A stretch of 64,000 nt of DNA from Ferruginibacter albus (GTDB taxonomy: Bacteria; Bacteroidota; Bacteroidia; Chitinophagales; Chitinophagaceae). The stretch covers positions 1,390,001-1,454,000 of the forward strand of contig NZ_CP083388.1 of the NCBI RefSeq assembly GCF_020042285.1. Direction: 5' to 3'. A program made the translations under genes and the position numbers. Below, in pieces: positions 7,275-15,474 of this stretch. The stretch's first letter is position 1, and every line of letters starts with the position of its first letter. Under the pieces are notes generated by a model. The model saw nothing but the letters and a program-made list of their open reading frames with translations. It did no database searches and had not been told where the DNA came from.

Positions 7275-7667
7275 ATGAAAAAAATTATTGTAATATTTTT
7301 TTGCTTAATATCAACAAATTGTTTTTGTCAAACATTAGGAGATTTAAATAAGTTAGATAGTAATGCCCAACAATGTGCAGATACAACGACAAATTTCGTT
7401 GCTTGTGAAAATTTGCATTATGCCCAAATGGATAGTATTCTTAATGCTACATATCGAAAATTAAAAATCAAAAGAAGCGCCAAAGAGTTTGAAAAAATAA
7501 AAGAGAGTCAAATAAAATGGTTAACTATACGTAATAAACAATTTAAAGAAATTGAAAACAGCAATGATTGCAATACAGACCCTGATATTTGTAAAGCACT
7601 TTTAATTAGCAAAAAAACTTGGGTTGTTAGAAAAAGACTGGAGTATTTAATAAGTCTTTTAAAATAA
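7275..7667 (+). CDS. LprI/DUF1311-like lysozyme inhibitor, probable immunity protein
   Basis: 130 residues with an N-terminal signal sequence (MKKIIVIFFCLISTNCFC); the Cys residues do not form a good lipobox, so it is probably periplasmic. The mature part shows the LprI family pattern: QQCADTTTNFVACENLHYAQMDS with two spaced Cys, then LNATYRKL, and a Trp in IKWLTIRN. Two more Cys (CNTDPDIC) may form a disulfide. LprI-type proteins are known lysozyme inhibitors. It starts 7 bp after the gene for an Rhs-linked muramidase, so immunity to that toxin in the periplasm is a strong inference. Confidence 0.75.
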   Translation: MKKIIVIFFCLISTNCFCQTLGDLNKLDSNAQQCADTTTNFVACENLHYAQMDSILNATYRKLKIKRSAKEFEKIKESQIKWLTIRNKQFKEIENSNDCNTDPDICKALLISKKTWVVRKRLEYLISLLK

Positions 7668-7674
7668 TACATTC

Positions 7675-7973
7675 CCCCAGCTATCCGTAGTCTGTAACCG
7701 AAAGAAGTGAGGCTATACTGAGTTTGTACTCAGTATAAAAGTAACAACATAAAAGAGCAGCAAAATAGTGTAATCAACAACGTTATTAAACAGTATTATA
7801 AGCCTTAATTCCAACAGGAAAAGCGGTATGAAGTATTTACAACCACTTACTAAAAACTACGCCAAATAGCCCTGCACAAATCCATACTACAATATTTGTC
7901 ATAGTTTTAGCCACCCTACAGTAAATCTTCATTCCACTTGCCTCTCTGCCTGTGTAAACACAGTCAGGCAAGT
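7675..7973. repeat. Intergenic repeat, modules B+A, copy 4, with hairpin
   Basis: Module B (about 7675-7745, hairpin TACTGAGT-TTG-TACTCAGTA) is followed by module A (about 7810-7936) and the stem-loop CTTGCC...GGCAAG (7937-7972), the same stem-loop as at 3521-3556. It is the most complete copy. The minus-strand 31-codon peptide frame is intact. Confidence 0.8.
7837..7932 (-). CDS. 31-residue hydrophobic peptide, second intact copy
   Basis: ATG at 7932, stop at 7837 on the minus strand; the same length as the copy at 3421-3516. Differences include Thr to Ile and Ala to Val inside the hydrophobic segment, which keep it hydrophobic. The stem-loop 7937-7972 lies a few bases upstream of the start and holds the AGAGG purine tract in its 3' half. 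Frame retention in two copies is modest evidence for translation; decay in the other two argues against it. Confidence 0.35.
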   Translation of the reverse strand: MKIYCRVAKTMTNIVVWICAGLFGVVFSKWL

Positions 7974-7978
7974 TCCTC

Positions 7979-8136
7979 CACTTGGTGCTGCACCTGCCCA
8001 CTATTTTCTGCGTTCAAATTTCCTTTCACATAGCAATGCTTATGCCTACGGCATCCCATAAAGGAAATTCTCTCTGTGTAAGCATCACAGCTTCGCTGTT
8101 TCTCTGCTTACCCCAGAAAATAGCATGCAGCAAGTG
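7979..8136. other. Nested inverted-repeat structure (three-way-junction-like)
   Basis: Four sets of complementary arms nest inside each other: CACTTG(GTG)CTGCA 7979-7992 with TGCAGCAAGTG 8126-8136; CTATTTTCTG 8001-8010 with CAGAAAATAG 8114-8123; AATTTCCTTT 8017-8026 with AAAGGAAATT 8060-8069 (closing an ATGCC-TAC-GGCAT hairpin); GTAAGCA 8078-8084 with TGCTTAC 8105-8111 (closing ACAGC-TTC-GCTGT). The single-strand fold would be one long stem with two branches. It could be a MITE-like element or a structured RNA. A 62-codon ORF crossing it looks like chance. Confidence 0.6.
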
Positions 8137-8203
8137 CAGCAATAAATACAGCTTCCATTTCAATAAATGATTAAACAGGAACTAATGTAACATCTCTATA
8201 CGT

Positions 8204-8852
8204 CGCCTTGGTTCGTGGCACACGAAACAACTATTCTGAAAAATTTATCGTCTTATGATAAACATAAGATGGTTATTCAAAAACGCAAGTCTTATACATC
8301 ATTAAATAATGTATATTTTCTCACAGCAACCATTCATAAATGGCGCCCTCTATTAGATGAAAATGATAATAAAGGTGTTATTGTAGATTATCTTAAAAAA
8401 TTATCGGAAGAAAAATTAATTAGCGTTTATGGTTTTGTTCTAATGCCTAATCATTTTCATCTTATTTGGTCTCAAGATAAAATGAATGGTAAAGAAACGC
8501 CACAGGGAAGTTTATTGAAGTATACGGCTCATACTTTTTTAAAACAATTGAAATTAGAAAATCGATCTTTTTTGTATGAAGTAATAGCAGGCAATAAAAA
8601 ACATGAGATTTGGCAAAGAGATTCTTTAAGTATAGAAATCTATAGTCGTAAAGTAGCGAAACAAAAACTTGCTTATATACATTCTAATCCTGTAAGCGGT
8701 AAATGGCAACTGGCGAAAGATTATTTGGATTATCATTTTTCATCGGCAAGATTTTATGAATATGCCCAAGATGATTTTGGATTTTTACATAACTTGTTTA
8801 CAGTATTTGATGGAGAATGATTTTGTTGTTTCGTGTGCCACGAACCAAGGCG
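8204..8852 (+). mobile_element. RAYT transposable unit, copy 2 (649 bp)
   Basis: Same length and perfect 27-bp ends (8204-8230, 8826-8852) as the unit at 5561-6209, with one base difference. It lies between the nested structure at 7979-8136 and the second copy of the long repeat L, which begins four bases after its right end. Confidence 0.9.
8269..8820 (+). CDS. REP-associated tyrosine transposase (RAYT), copy 2
   Basis: Differs from the gene at 5626-6177 only by Ala instead of Ser in EVIAGNK (from G8587). All motifs are present: HUH motif in PNHFHLIW, IEIYSRK and YIHSNPV. The reading frame is intact in both copies, which fits recent movement or gene conversion. The ATG at 8269 is chosen for the same reasons as in copy 1. 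Confidence 0.9.
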   Translation: MVIQKRKSYTSLNNVYFLTATIHKWRPLLDENDNKGVIVDYLKKLSEEKLISVYGFVLMPNHFHLIWSQDKMNGKETPQGSLLKYTAHTFLKQLKLENRSFLYEVIAGNKKHEIWQRDSLSIEIYSRKVAKQKLAYIHSNPVSGKWQLAKDYLDYHFSSARFYEYAQDDFGFLHNLFTVFDGE

Positions 8853-8855
8853 GAG

Positions 8856-9517
8856 TACTTCCTATTTAAATTAATGGAGTGATAGTGAATAGGAATTTTA
8901 CTATTTAGCAGTTATTGCAATAATATAATAATCAGTAAAACTAATTATTTGTCAATTTAATTTATCAATAAAAGGCAGCAGGATTTAGCTTAAATATAGT
9001 CAGGGCGGGTACTTTAAGCTTTTTTATACAGTTTTACGGCAGGTCGGATTGTTTTTTATCGATTGCAGAAAAAATAAAATAGTTGAATCTTTAAGTACTC
9101 TTTCTTATTGCATTGCCGCAGTAAAAGAATTAGTAGTAAAATCATATCTATCTTATTAGTTGTTTCAGGAGTTGTAAAATGTTATTAAACTTACGTAACA
9201 GAACACGTATAAACTTTTAAACATTACAATATGACAGAACACTACTTTTTAAGCGTACCAGAACAAATTGGAAATGTAGCTCAAAAAATATTCAGCACAT
9301 TAGGTGTTACAATAAAATATTCCGGTGAAAAGCCTAAAGTATATTCCAGCTCTATGTTTGGCGTTGAGATAATTTTAGAGCATAACAATTACAGCCATAA
9401 GGAAGAATACAATTATCACCTGACGGTTAAAAAAGATACTGACTCCGGGTTGGAAGCAAACGACTTTGTAATAAAGAAAATAAGTGATGTGGTATCCAAC
9501 TTGTTCCGGTATAACCT
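8856..9517. repeat. Long direct repeat L, copy 2 (662 bp)
   Basis: Near-identical to 1948-2610 (see there). The repeat holds a 375-bp upstream region without a recognisable gene or terminator and the first 96 codons of the gene at 9231. This copy continues into the natural end of that gene, so it is probably the parental arrangement. Confidence 0.9.
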
Positions 9518-9578
9518 GGATATGCCACATGCCCATGAAAATACAGGCGGTGGTTTATGTATATGGAATGCTCATTAA
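9231..9578 (+). CDS. Hypothetical protein with His/Gly-rich tail
   Basis: 115 residues, no signal peptide or membrane segment, family not recognised. It begins MTEHYFLSVPEQ and ends with a tail containing DMPHAHENTGGGLC, where two His and one Cys might bind a metal (speculative). A truncated duplicate lies at 2324-2632. A methyltransferase gene starts 70 bp downstream in the same direction. The duplicated 375-bp region upstream probably carries its promoter. Confidence 0.6.
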   Translation: MTEHYFLSVPEQIGNVAQKIFSTLGVTIKYSGEKPKVYSSSMFGVEIILEHNNYSHKEEYNYHLTVKKDTDSGLEANDFVIKKISDVVSNLFRYNLDMPHAHENTGGGLCIWNAH

Positions 9579-9648
9579 AACGGAAATAAGCTAAAAAAAG
9601 TAGCCGTGAGTTTTAGCGCTTAATTATAACGTACAAAAATTTAATCCT

Positions 9649-10560
9649 ATGCCCTACGTAGAAAACCATAGCCCTATAACGGGAATCGAAGGTTCTGCTT
9701 TTGTAAGAAACATTAGTGTAAAAAAAATCGTTGATGCGTATAAAAGGATAAACATTAATGTCGCTAATTATTTTAAAGAAAATACAGAGATAGAAATACG
9801 AACCTGCAGTCAAACAGGTTATGCCTATTATTATCCTTCTGATATTTTTGGAGATGGCGCATTTTACGAAGACATCCATTCTTTAAATAAAAATTATTAC
9901 CCTGAGCAAAAAGAAGAATACCAACTTGCCATTAATTATATAAATGCAGGTGATAGCGTATTAGAAGTCGGTTGTGCTACCGGCTGCTTTATGCACCTGG
10001 TTAAAAATAAAGGTGCAAATTGCACCGGTATAGAATTGAACAATGATGCTGTTGCTTTAGCAAAACAGAAAGGATTTAATGTTTCTAATGAATTGCTACG
10101 GGAACATTCTTTTAAAAATACAGGAAAGTACGACGTGGTTTGTTCCTTCCAGGTATTAGAGCATATTGCAGACGTAAAAGATTATTTTGAATCGGCTAAG
10201 CGGTGTTTAAAACCGGGTGGAAAAATTATTATAGGTGTACCCAATAGTAACCCCTTTATCTATAGGCACGATATCTATCATACGTTAAATCTTCCTCCTC
10301 ATCATGCCGGTCTTTGGAATAAGAGTTCAATGGAAAAAACAGGATTGCATTTTAACCTGCAAAAAATAACAATCAAAGTAGAAAAATTAAAAGATTACAA
10401 AGAATGGTATCTGGCACAGGCAAGACATTATAAAGAACAGAAAAACATCATTGGCGCTTTAATGTTTTTGGTGCCACGTCCTGTTTACAAATTTTTAGTA
10501 CGTTGTTTTTCTCCGTGGATAGAAGGGAGAAATATGTTGGCTGTTTTTAAGATGGGGTAA
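9649..10560 (+). CDS. Class I SAM-dependent methyltransferase
   Basis: 303 residues. The SAM-binding motif I is VLEVGCATGCF (about residues 104-114), followed by the acidic GIELN at the end of strand 2, CSFQVLEHIADV (motif post-II/III) and LKPGGKIIIGVPN (motif III). This is the layout of Methyltransf_23-type enzymes that often modify sugars, lipids or small molecules. An N-terminal extension of about 90 residues and a C-terminal part with PPHHAGLWN complete it; the latter is common in glycan-related methyltransferases. The substrate is unknown. It borders the toxin island and shows no partner genes. Confidence 0.8.
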   Translation: MPYVENHSPITGIEGSAFVRNISVKKIVDAYKRININVANYFKENTEIEIRTCSQTGYAYYYPSDIFGDGAFYEDIHSLNKNYYPEQKEEYQLAINYINAGDSVLEVGCATGCFMHLVKNKGANCTGIELNNDAVALAKQKGFNVSNELLREHSFKNTGKYDVVCSFQVLEHIADVKDYFESAKRCLKPGGKIIIGVPNSNPFIYRHDIYHTLNLPPHHAGLWNKSSMEKTGLHFNLQKITIKVEKLKDYKEWYLAQARHYKEQKNIIGALMFLVPRPVYKFLVRCFSPWIEGRNMLAVFKMG

Positions 10561-11018
10561 ATTCCGGGTAAACAATTGTGTTTATAAGCTGCTTGTTCTA
10601 AAAGGCTTTCAACCTTCTTCGCAATTCTGCATATTTTTATTTACTTGCCTAAGCATTCCCAATCACCCATATCCGTTGTAAAAGCCTTTATTATCTTATC
10701 GAAGATCAAACTTTTTGAAAATCGTTTCCCAATTCTCAATGATTTCTTGCGAAGACTAGATGCCGCAGTACAAATTCTTAGTGTTTGAGTAAGCGACACC
10801 AGTTTGACTGATACACGTACTATATCGTCTAGCATATATACTACGTTGTTGGAAAAAATGCTGAAGCATTAAAAATTTAAACGAAAGCAAGTACGTATTC
10901 ATTCACGGTTATTGGGAATAAATACCGGGTAAATTTGAGATAAGTCAATTTTTTTGAAAATCGGGAACGAATTTTGAAAGAAAAATCTTTGTAATTGATA
11001 TTTAAGTTAAATTATCGG
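10561..11018. other. Gene-free stretch before the Crp-type regulator
   Basis: About 458 bp with no convincing reading frame (a 64-codon minus-strand frame at 10641-10835 has no family signs). It probably holds the promoter of the regulator at 11019, with ATCTTTG near 10984-10990 as a possible -7 element. I see no clear hairpin terminator for the methyltransferase. Confidence 0.4.
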
Positions 11019-11660
11019 ATGAAACAGGATTCGACTTACCTCTCTTTATTACGGCCATATGAGCTGAAACATGGCGCTTCTCCTCATACAAAGTTTTTAC
11101 GTTCTTTTTATCCTGATCTGTCTGCGGAAGCTTGTCAGTATATTGATCAGAATTGTTACACCTTAAAACTAAAAAAGAATCAGCAATTATTAAAAGCAGG
11201 ACAAAAGTGTTCTTATTTATTCCTGATCAATGCAGGAATTCTAAGAGCATATATACAACAAGGGAAAAAAGAAATTACAACATGGATTGTAGATGAACAT
11301 AGCCTGATAACATCTATTGAAAGCTTTTATAATCAAACGGTGGCTGTTGAAAATATTGCAGCTGTGGAAGATTGTGAGTTGTCTGCAATAGACTATAATA
11401 CTTTACAATACCTGTATAATAAATTCCCCGAATTAAATTATGTCGGCAGAATTATTTTGGAGCAATATTATATTGATGCAGATAAAAGAGCTTATATCAG
11501 CCGACTTACAAGAGCTTCGGAAAAATACAAGCATTTTGTTGAAACAAAAGAAGAACTGTCCAACAGGGTTCCTTTAAAATATATTGCCTCTTACCTTAAC
11601 ATGACATTGGAAACGCTGAGCAGGGTGAGGAGCGGTTATAGAAATAAAAGTAGTTTCTAA
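11019..11660 (+). CDS. Crp/Fnr-family transcription regulator
   Basis: 213 residues from ATG 11019 (a TTG at 10995 would add eight residues). An N-terminal cyclic-nucleotide-binding-like beta-roll is seen in LLKAGQKCSYLFLINAGILRAYI and ITTWIVDEHSLITS, where the phosphate-binding cassette looks degenerate, so the ligand may not be cAMP. The C-terminal part has a helix-turn-helix (KYIASYLNMTLETLSRVRS), typical of Bacteroidota Crp-like regulators. It stands alone, and the target genes are not evident. Confidence 0.85.
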   Translation: MKQDSTYLSLLRPYELKHGASPHTKFLRSFYPDLSAEACQYIDQNCYTLKLKKNQQLLKAGQKCSYLFLINAGILRAYIQQGKKEITTWIVDEHSLITSIESFYNQTVAVENIAAVEDCELSAIDYNTLQYLYNKFPELNYVGRIILEQYYIDADKRAYISRLTRASEKYKHFVETKEELSNRVPLKYIASYLNMTLETLSRVRSGYRNKSSF

Positions 11661-11688
11661 GAAAATTATTTCATCTTTATTGCTAAAG

Positions 11689-12054
11689 TTATGATTTGTG
11701 CATAACTATTAATTCCAATTGCTTTCTTAAAAAAGCAATTTCTTCTTTTTGGTGTTGTATGCTTGATTTTAATTGATCTATTATTTCTTCAGAATTAGAG
11801 TTGTTGTATCTTAAATGGAAAGGGTTGTCTATATTAAAGAGTACATTAATTTCAACATTTAAAACAGTAGCTATCTGGCACAATTTGGAAATAGAAATAT
11901 CGGTTATACCTCTTTCCAGATTTCTATAGCCGCTATTTGTTAGCTGCAATTGTACTGCCATTTCCTTTATAGTTTTCTTTTGCAAGAGTCGTATGTGCTC
12001 AATGTTGCTGCTTACTTTTTCCAAAAAGATTTTAGAATCGATTAAGGGCTTCAT
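11689..12054 (-). CDS. XRE-family helix-turn-helix regulator with coiled-coil tail
   Basis: 121 residues. Residues about 14-70 form an HTH_3/XRE domain (KTIKEMAVQLQLTNSGYRNLERG, then LCQIATVLNVEI, each a known helix pattern of this fold). The C-terminal 45 residues form a Gln/Glu/Leu-rich helix, likely a dimerising coiled coil. The gene is transcribed away from the large surface protein at 12467; the 412-bp gap between them could hold a shared control region. Such regulators are common single genes in Bacteroidota. Confidence 0.85.
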   Translation of the reverse strand: MKPLIDSKIFLEKVSSNIEHIRLLQKKTIKEMAVQLQLTNSGYRNLERGITDISISKLCQIATVLNVEINVLFNIDNPFHLRYNNSNSEEIIDQLKSSIQHQKEEIAFLRKQLELIVMHKS

Positions 12055-12466
12055 CTCAATAGTGATTTTACTATAACAGATTAATTTGACTAATTAAATA
12101 TAAATCAAATTAACTTTTTGCAAGGTGCGCTATTCTTCGGTTAATGAGTTGTTGTCTTCTTGAATTCTCCAAAACTCAATGCTGTTAAAGGTTTTATGTA
12201 TTTATAATTTCAGGTTGACAAATCATAAAATTATAAACGTGCCTTTTACGCCTCTTTTTAAATTTCTGAAATAGCATAAACTTCGAAACGAAAAATTACC
12301 CTTAAATCTTATTCAGAAGGCAAGAGCTAAAATATAGTATAACCTCTTATTGATTTTTAAAAAATGTAATTATGTATTGATTGAAATAGAAGTTTGTCTT
12401 GTGGAACCACTCACAGAGCGCCGATTTTTATTTCAAATCAATAAGCTAGAAAAATAAAAGTTCGTT
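12055..12466. other. Intergenic control region between divergent genes
   Basis: 412 bp, AT-rich, between the start of the XRE gene (minus strand) and the large surface-protein gene (plus strand). I see no gene, no RNA and no long repeat. It should contain both promoters, but I cannot place them with confidence. Confidence 0.4.
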
Positions 12467-15034
12467 ATGAAGAAAAATTTTCGACCATTTAATGTCTTTG
12501 TATTTGTTTGTTTCTTCGCAATTAGTTCAACCAAAAGTTACGCTCAGATATTTAGTCAAACTTTTGCAGGGCATGCTATTGGTCCGATTGGAGGATCATC
12601 TGCAACATATATTACAGATGCTGATTATTATACTACTAGCAGTGAGGCAAATAAATTTTCAAATATAGCATGCGGAGCCATTGCAAACTTGAAAATTGGT
12701 ATAAACCCTAATGGTTCTTCTGGTGATTTCACAGTAACAGATGGTGCAAGTGCGGGTTTTTTTCTATTATCGAGAAAGAATTTTGCAAGTCAGGAAACGA
12801 CTCCACCCACTGCAATAAAGATAACATTTAATGCAAAATTCGATGTTTCCTCCCAAGCGAATGCGGGCGTTGCAAGATTTATTTTTCAAATTGGGTCTAA
12901 GTTTTCAGATGCATGGAGTTCATACGCCGGTGCAATGAAAGAGCCATATGATAATGTTTTTGCCGGAATTGTATTTAGGGCAAATAACTCCACAAGCGGC
13001 GCAACTATTTATGAAAACGATAATACCACTCAAATCGGTTCTTCTACTATTGGAGAGTCGTATAGCACATGGACATTAGTATTAAATAATTCAGGAAGTA
13101 CACTTATTTATACTTCTCCTACCGGCTCTTTAGAAGCAGTTGCTAACAGAAAATATGATATTTGGATAGGAACAACCAAATGGGGAGATGACCTTAGTGC
13201 ACCGGGAGTCAATGCAACTCTTACTGATTTTAAATTTGCTACTATTGATAATCTCGCTACTGGTCAAATCGGTATTTCTTTACAGGATTTCAAAATAGAT
13301 AATCTTTTAGCAGTTGGCAATACAGCTCCTTCTTTTTTGACAACATCGCCTTCTCTTACAGTTAATCAAAATAGCTGTTCAGCAGATTTTAAATCTTTAA
13401 TGAATATTAGTGATATAGATCCAGGACAAACAGAAACATGGACACAATCTTCAGCACCTGCGCACGGCACATTAACAATTATAAATGCAACAGCTGATTC
13501 AGACTCTACTAATATTGCTCCCAAAGGTATTATGACATATACACCTGCAGCAGGCTACAGCGGTTCTGATGCTTTTACGATACAGGTATCTGACGGTAAA
13601 ACAACAATAACTAAAAATGTAATGGTTATAATAAACGCTATTCAGCCTGCCGATAGTCAAAGCACAACCAATCTTTATTTTAATAGACTATTAGGGCGGG
13701 AAGCATTGCTTTCATCAATAGAAATTGGTACTAGTAATTCTTTAAATAACGGTTATTTAGGTGCTCAGAGTTATGTATTAGGATATAAGGATACAGTTCA
13801 GGGGTCTTACATGAATATTATAGGGCAACTTAATAAGGTTGATGGGGGAGCCAATACGGTAGTCGGGAAATCAAATATATGTTCAGGTAACGCCTCTGTT
13901 ATATTAGGTAGATATAATAAAGCAGAGATAGCTGTTGAAACATATCTGCTTGGATCAAACAATAAAACAAATAGTTCTGTATATACAGATGCTTCTTATG
14001 CAATAGGGAGGGCTAATCAGATATGTTATGCAAATGCATATGCCGTTGGGTATAAAAATATAACAGGAGCCTACGAAGCCATAAGCGTTGGAGTTAAGAA
14101 TGCTGTTACAGGTGATATGTCATCCGTTTTCGGCTATGGAAATACAATTACAGACACACAAGCTGTTGCAGTAGGGTATCAAAATAAAGTTACTAAACGA
14201 TATGGGTTAGCCTTTGGTAAAGAAAATGAGATAGGTGGGTTAAAATCGGTCGCAATTGGCACGCATAACATAGTTACTGCTCAAAAAGCACTTGCCTTAG
14301 GAAGGGATCTTACCATAAGCAATTCAATTGATAATCCTACACAATTTGATAATTCAGTTAAAATAGGAGTTTCGGATAATGCTTATATGGTTTTGTTACA
14401 ATCAGGAAATGTAGGCATAGGAACAACTCCTGAAAGTAATACAAAATTACAAGTGAACGGCAATGTAAAAGCAATCGGATTAATTATTCCGACTGGCGCA
14501 GCCTATGGGAAAGTATTGACCAGTGACTCAAACGGATTAGCCTCTTGGCAGATGCCGACTGGAAATAATTCAAACGATGCTCTATGGTCATTATCGGGCA
14601 ATGATCTTTCTAGTAGTAGCACTGCTAATATAGGCATAGGTGTAAATAAAGTTCCTATCGGTTATAAATTAGCAGTTAATGGAGATGCCCTTTTTACCAA
14701 AATAAAAGTTAAAGCGTACAATGCTACAACATGGCCCGACTATGTTTTTGCTGATAACTACAATTTACCCAAACTAAAAGAGGTTGAGCAATATTTAAAA
14801 CAAAACAAACATTTACGAGGTATCCCTTCAGCATTAGAAATACAAACCAATGGTATTGATGTAGCAGATAATGAGGCTGCATTGTTACAAAAAATAGAAG
14901 AGTTGACTTTGTATGTTATTGATGAGAATAAGAAAAATGAAGACCTGTCAAAGCAGGTAATGCAACACAATCAACAATTACAAGAGTTGCAACAACAACT
15001 TCAACAAGTAATGGGAAAATTAAACAGTAAGTAA
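12467..15034 (+). CDS. Large secreted surface protein with YadA-head-like repeats
   Basis: 855 residues. Signal peptide 1-26 (ends SYAQ). Residues about 27-285 look like a beta-sandwich/jelly-roll. Residues about 285-395 form a cadherin-like 'tandem-95' module (SLTVNQNSCS, GIMTYTPAAGYSGSDAFTIQVSDG). Residues about 400-620 are short repeats such as NTVVGKSN, SVAIGTHN and KALALGRD, as in the left-handed beta-roll head of trimeric adhesins. The C-terminus has NVGIGT and LQVNGNV, then WPDYVFADNYNLPKLKEVEQY and a Gln/Leu-rich coiled coil, the tail-fibre-like ending common in Bacteroidota. A trimeric fibre is plausible. No T9SS sorting domain is visible, so the anchoring route is unclear. A fragment of a similar protein lies at 16826-17260. 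Confidence 0.75.
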   Translation: MKKNFRPFNVFVFVCFFAISSTKSYAQIFSQTFAGHAIGPIGGSSATYITDADYYTTSSEANKFSNIACGAIANLKIGINPNGSSGDFTVTDGASAGFFLLSRKNFASQETTPPTAIKITFNAKFDVSSQANAGVARFIFQIGSKFSDAWSSYAGAMKEPYDNVFAGIVFRANNSTSGATIYENDNTTQIGSSTIGESYSTWTLVLNNSGSTLIYTSPTGSLEAVANRKYDIWIGTTKWGDDLSAPGVNATLTDFKFATIDNLATGQIGISLQDFKIDNLLAVGNTAPSFLTTSPSLTVNQNSCSADFKSLMNISDIDPGQTETWTQSSAPAHGTLTIINATADSDSTNIAPKGIMTYTPAAGYSGSDAFTIQVSDGKTTITKNVMVIINAIQPADSQSTTNLYFNRLLGREALLSSIEIGTSNSLNNGYLGAQSYVLGYKDTVQGSYMNIIGQLNKVDGGANTVVGKSNICSGNASVILGRYNKAEIAVETYLLGSNNKTNSSVYTDASYAIGRANQICYANAYAVGYKNITGAYEAISVGVKNAVTGDMSSVFGYGNTITDTQAVAVGYQNKVTKRYGLAFGKENEIGGLKSVAIGTHNIVTAQKALALGRDLTISNSIDNPTQFDNSVKIGVSDNAYMVLLQSGNVGIGTTPESNTKLQVNGNVKAIGLIIPTGAAYGKVLTSDSNGLASWQMPTGNNSNDALWSLSGNDLSSSSTANIGIGVNKVPIGYKLAVNGDALFTKIKVKAYNATTWPDYVFADNYNLPKLKEVEQYLKQNKHLRGIPSALEIQTNGIDVADNEAALLQKIEELTLYVIDENKKNEDLSKQVMQHNQQLQELQQQLQQVMGKLNSK

Positions 15035-15175
15035 TAGAACCGTTGTATTTCCATATTGCTGGTAACTGTTTTATTGTTTGTAAAACAAATGCACAAACAG
15101 AAAAGCCATTTCCGGAGAATGTACAACAGCTACATTAAGATATATGAAAGATCTAATTATTTTGTTTTTTTTCAA

Positions 15176-15385
15176 CAACGTCTCCTTTAGGGACGTTGCG
15201 TCAATTATATAGGATGATTTGGTATATTTAATACATGCCAACCCGGCGTTATAGCTCAGCTAAATTTTACCTTACCGGCGAATAAAGAGTTTACGCAGTT
15301 TTCGACTTTATGGAAATAGAAGACATGGATTTAAGTAAACCGTTGAAGTAATGATAAGAACGCAACGTCCCTAAAGGAAACGTTG
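15176..15385. mobile_element. MITE-like element of two inverted REP palindromes
   Basis: Ends 15176-15200 and 15361-15385 are inverted repeats matching at 24 of 25 bases. Each end is itself a palindrome (CAACGTC...GACGTTG around TCCTTTAGG). The 160-bp middle holds no gene. Two REP-like palindromes in opposite orientation is the usual form of a REP doublet mobilised by RAYT enzymes, but these palindromes do not match the ends of either RAYT in the window. It lies between two convergent genes (surface protein and exporter). Confidence 0.7.
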
Positions 15386-15474
15386 CTGCGAAGAAGATAT
15401 ACGTTATTATGTAAGCTATTTTTAAATTTAATTTACTCCAGCTGTCTTGGCTTACATTAAATAAGTAAATGCAT

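Noticed and set aside
7982..8170. A 62-codon plus-strand ORF.
   Set aside because: It crosses the nested inverted-repeat structure, has no start-site support and no family signs.
10641..10835. 64-codon minus-strand ORF.
   Set aside because: No family, no ribosome-binding or promoter signs; treated as non-coding.
15244..15262. GGCGTTATAGCTCAGCT resembles the 5' end and D-arm of a tRNA.
   Set aside because: No anticodon stem, T-arm or matching acceptor strand follows; it lies within the REP doublet and is probably chance.
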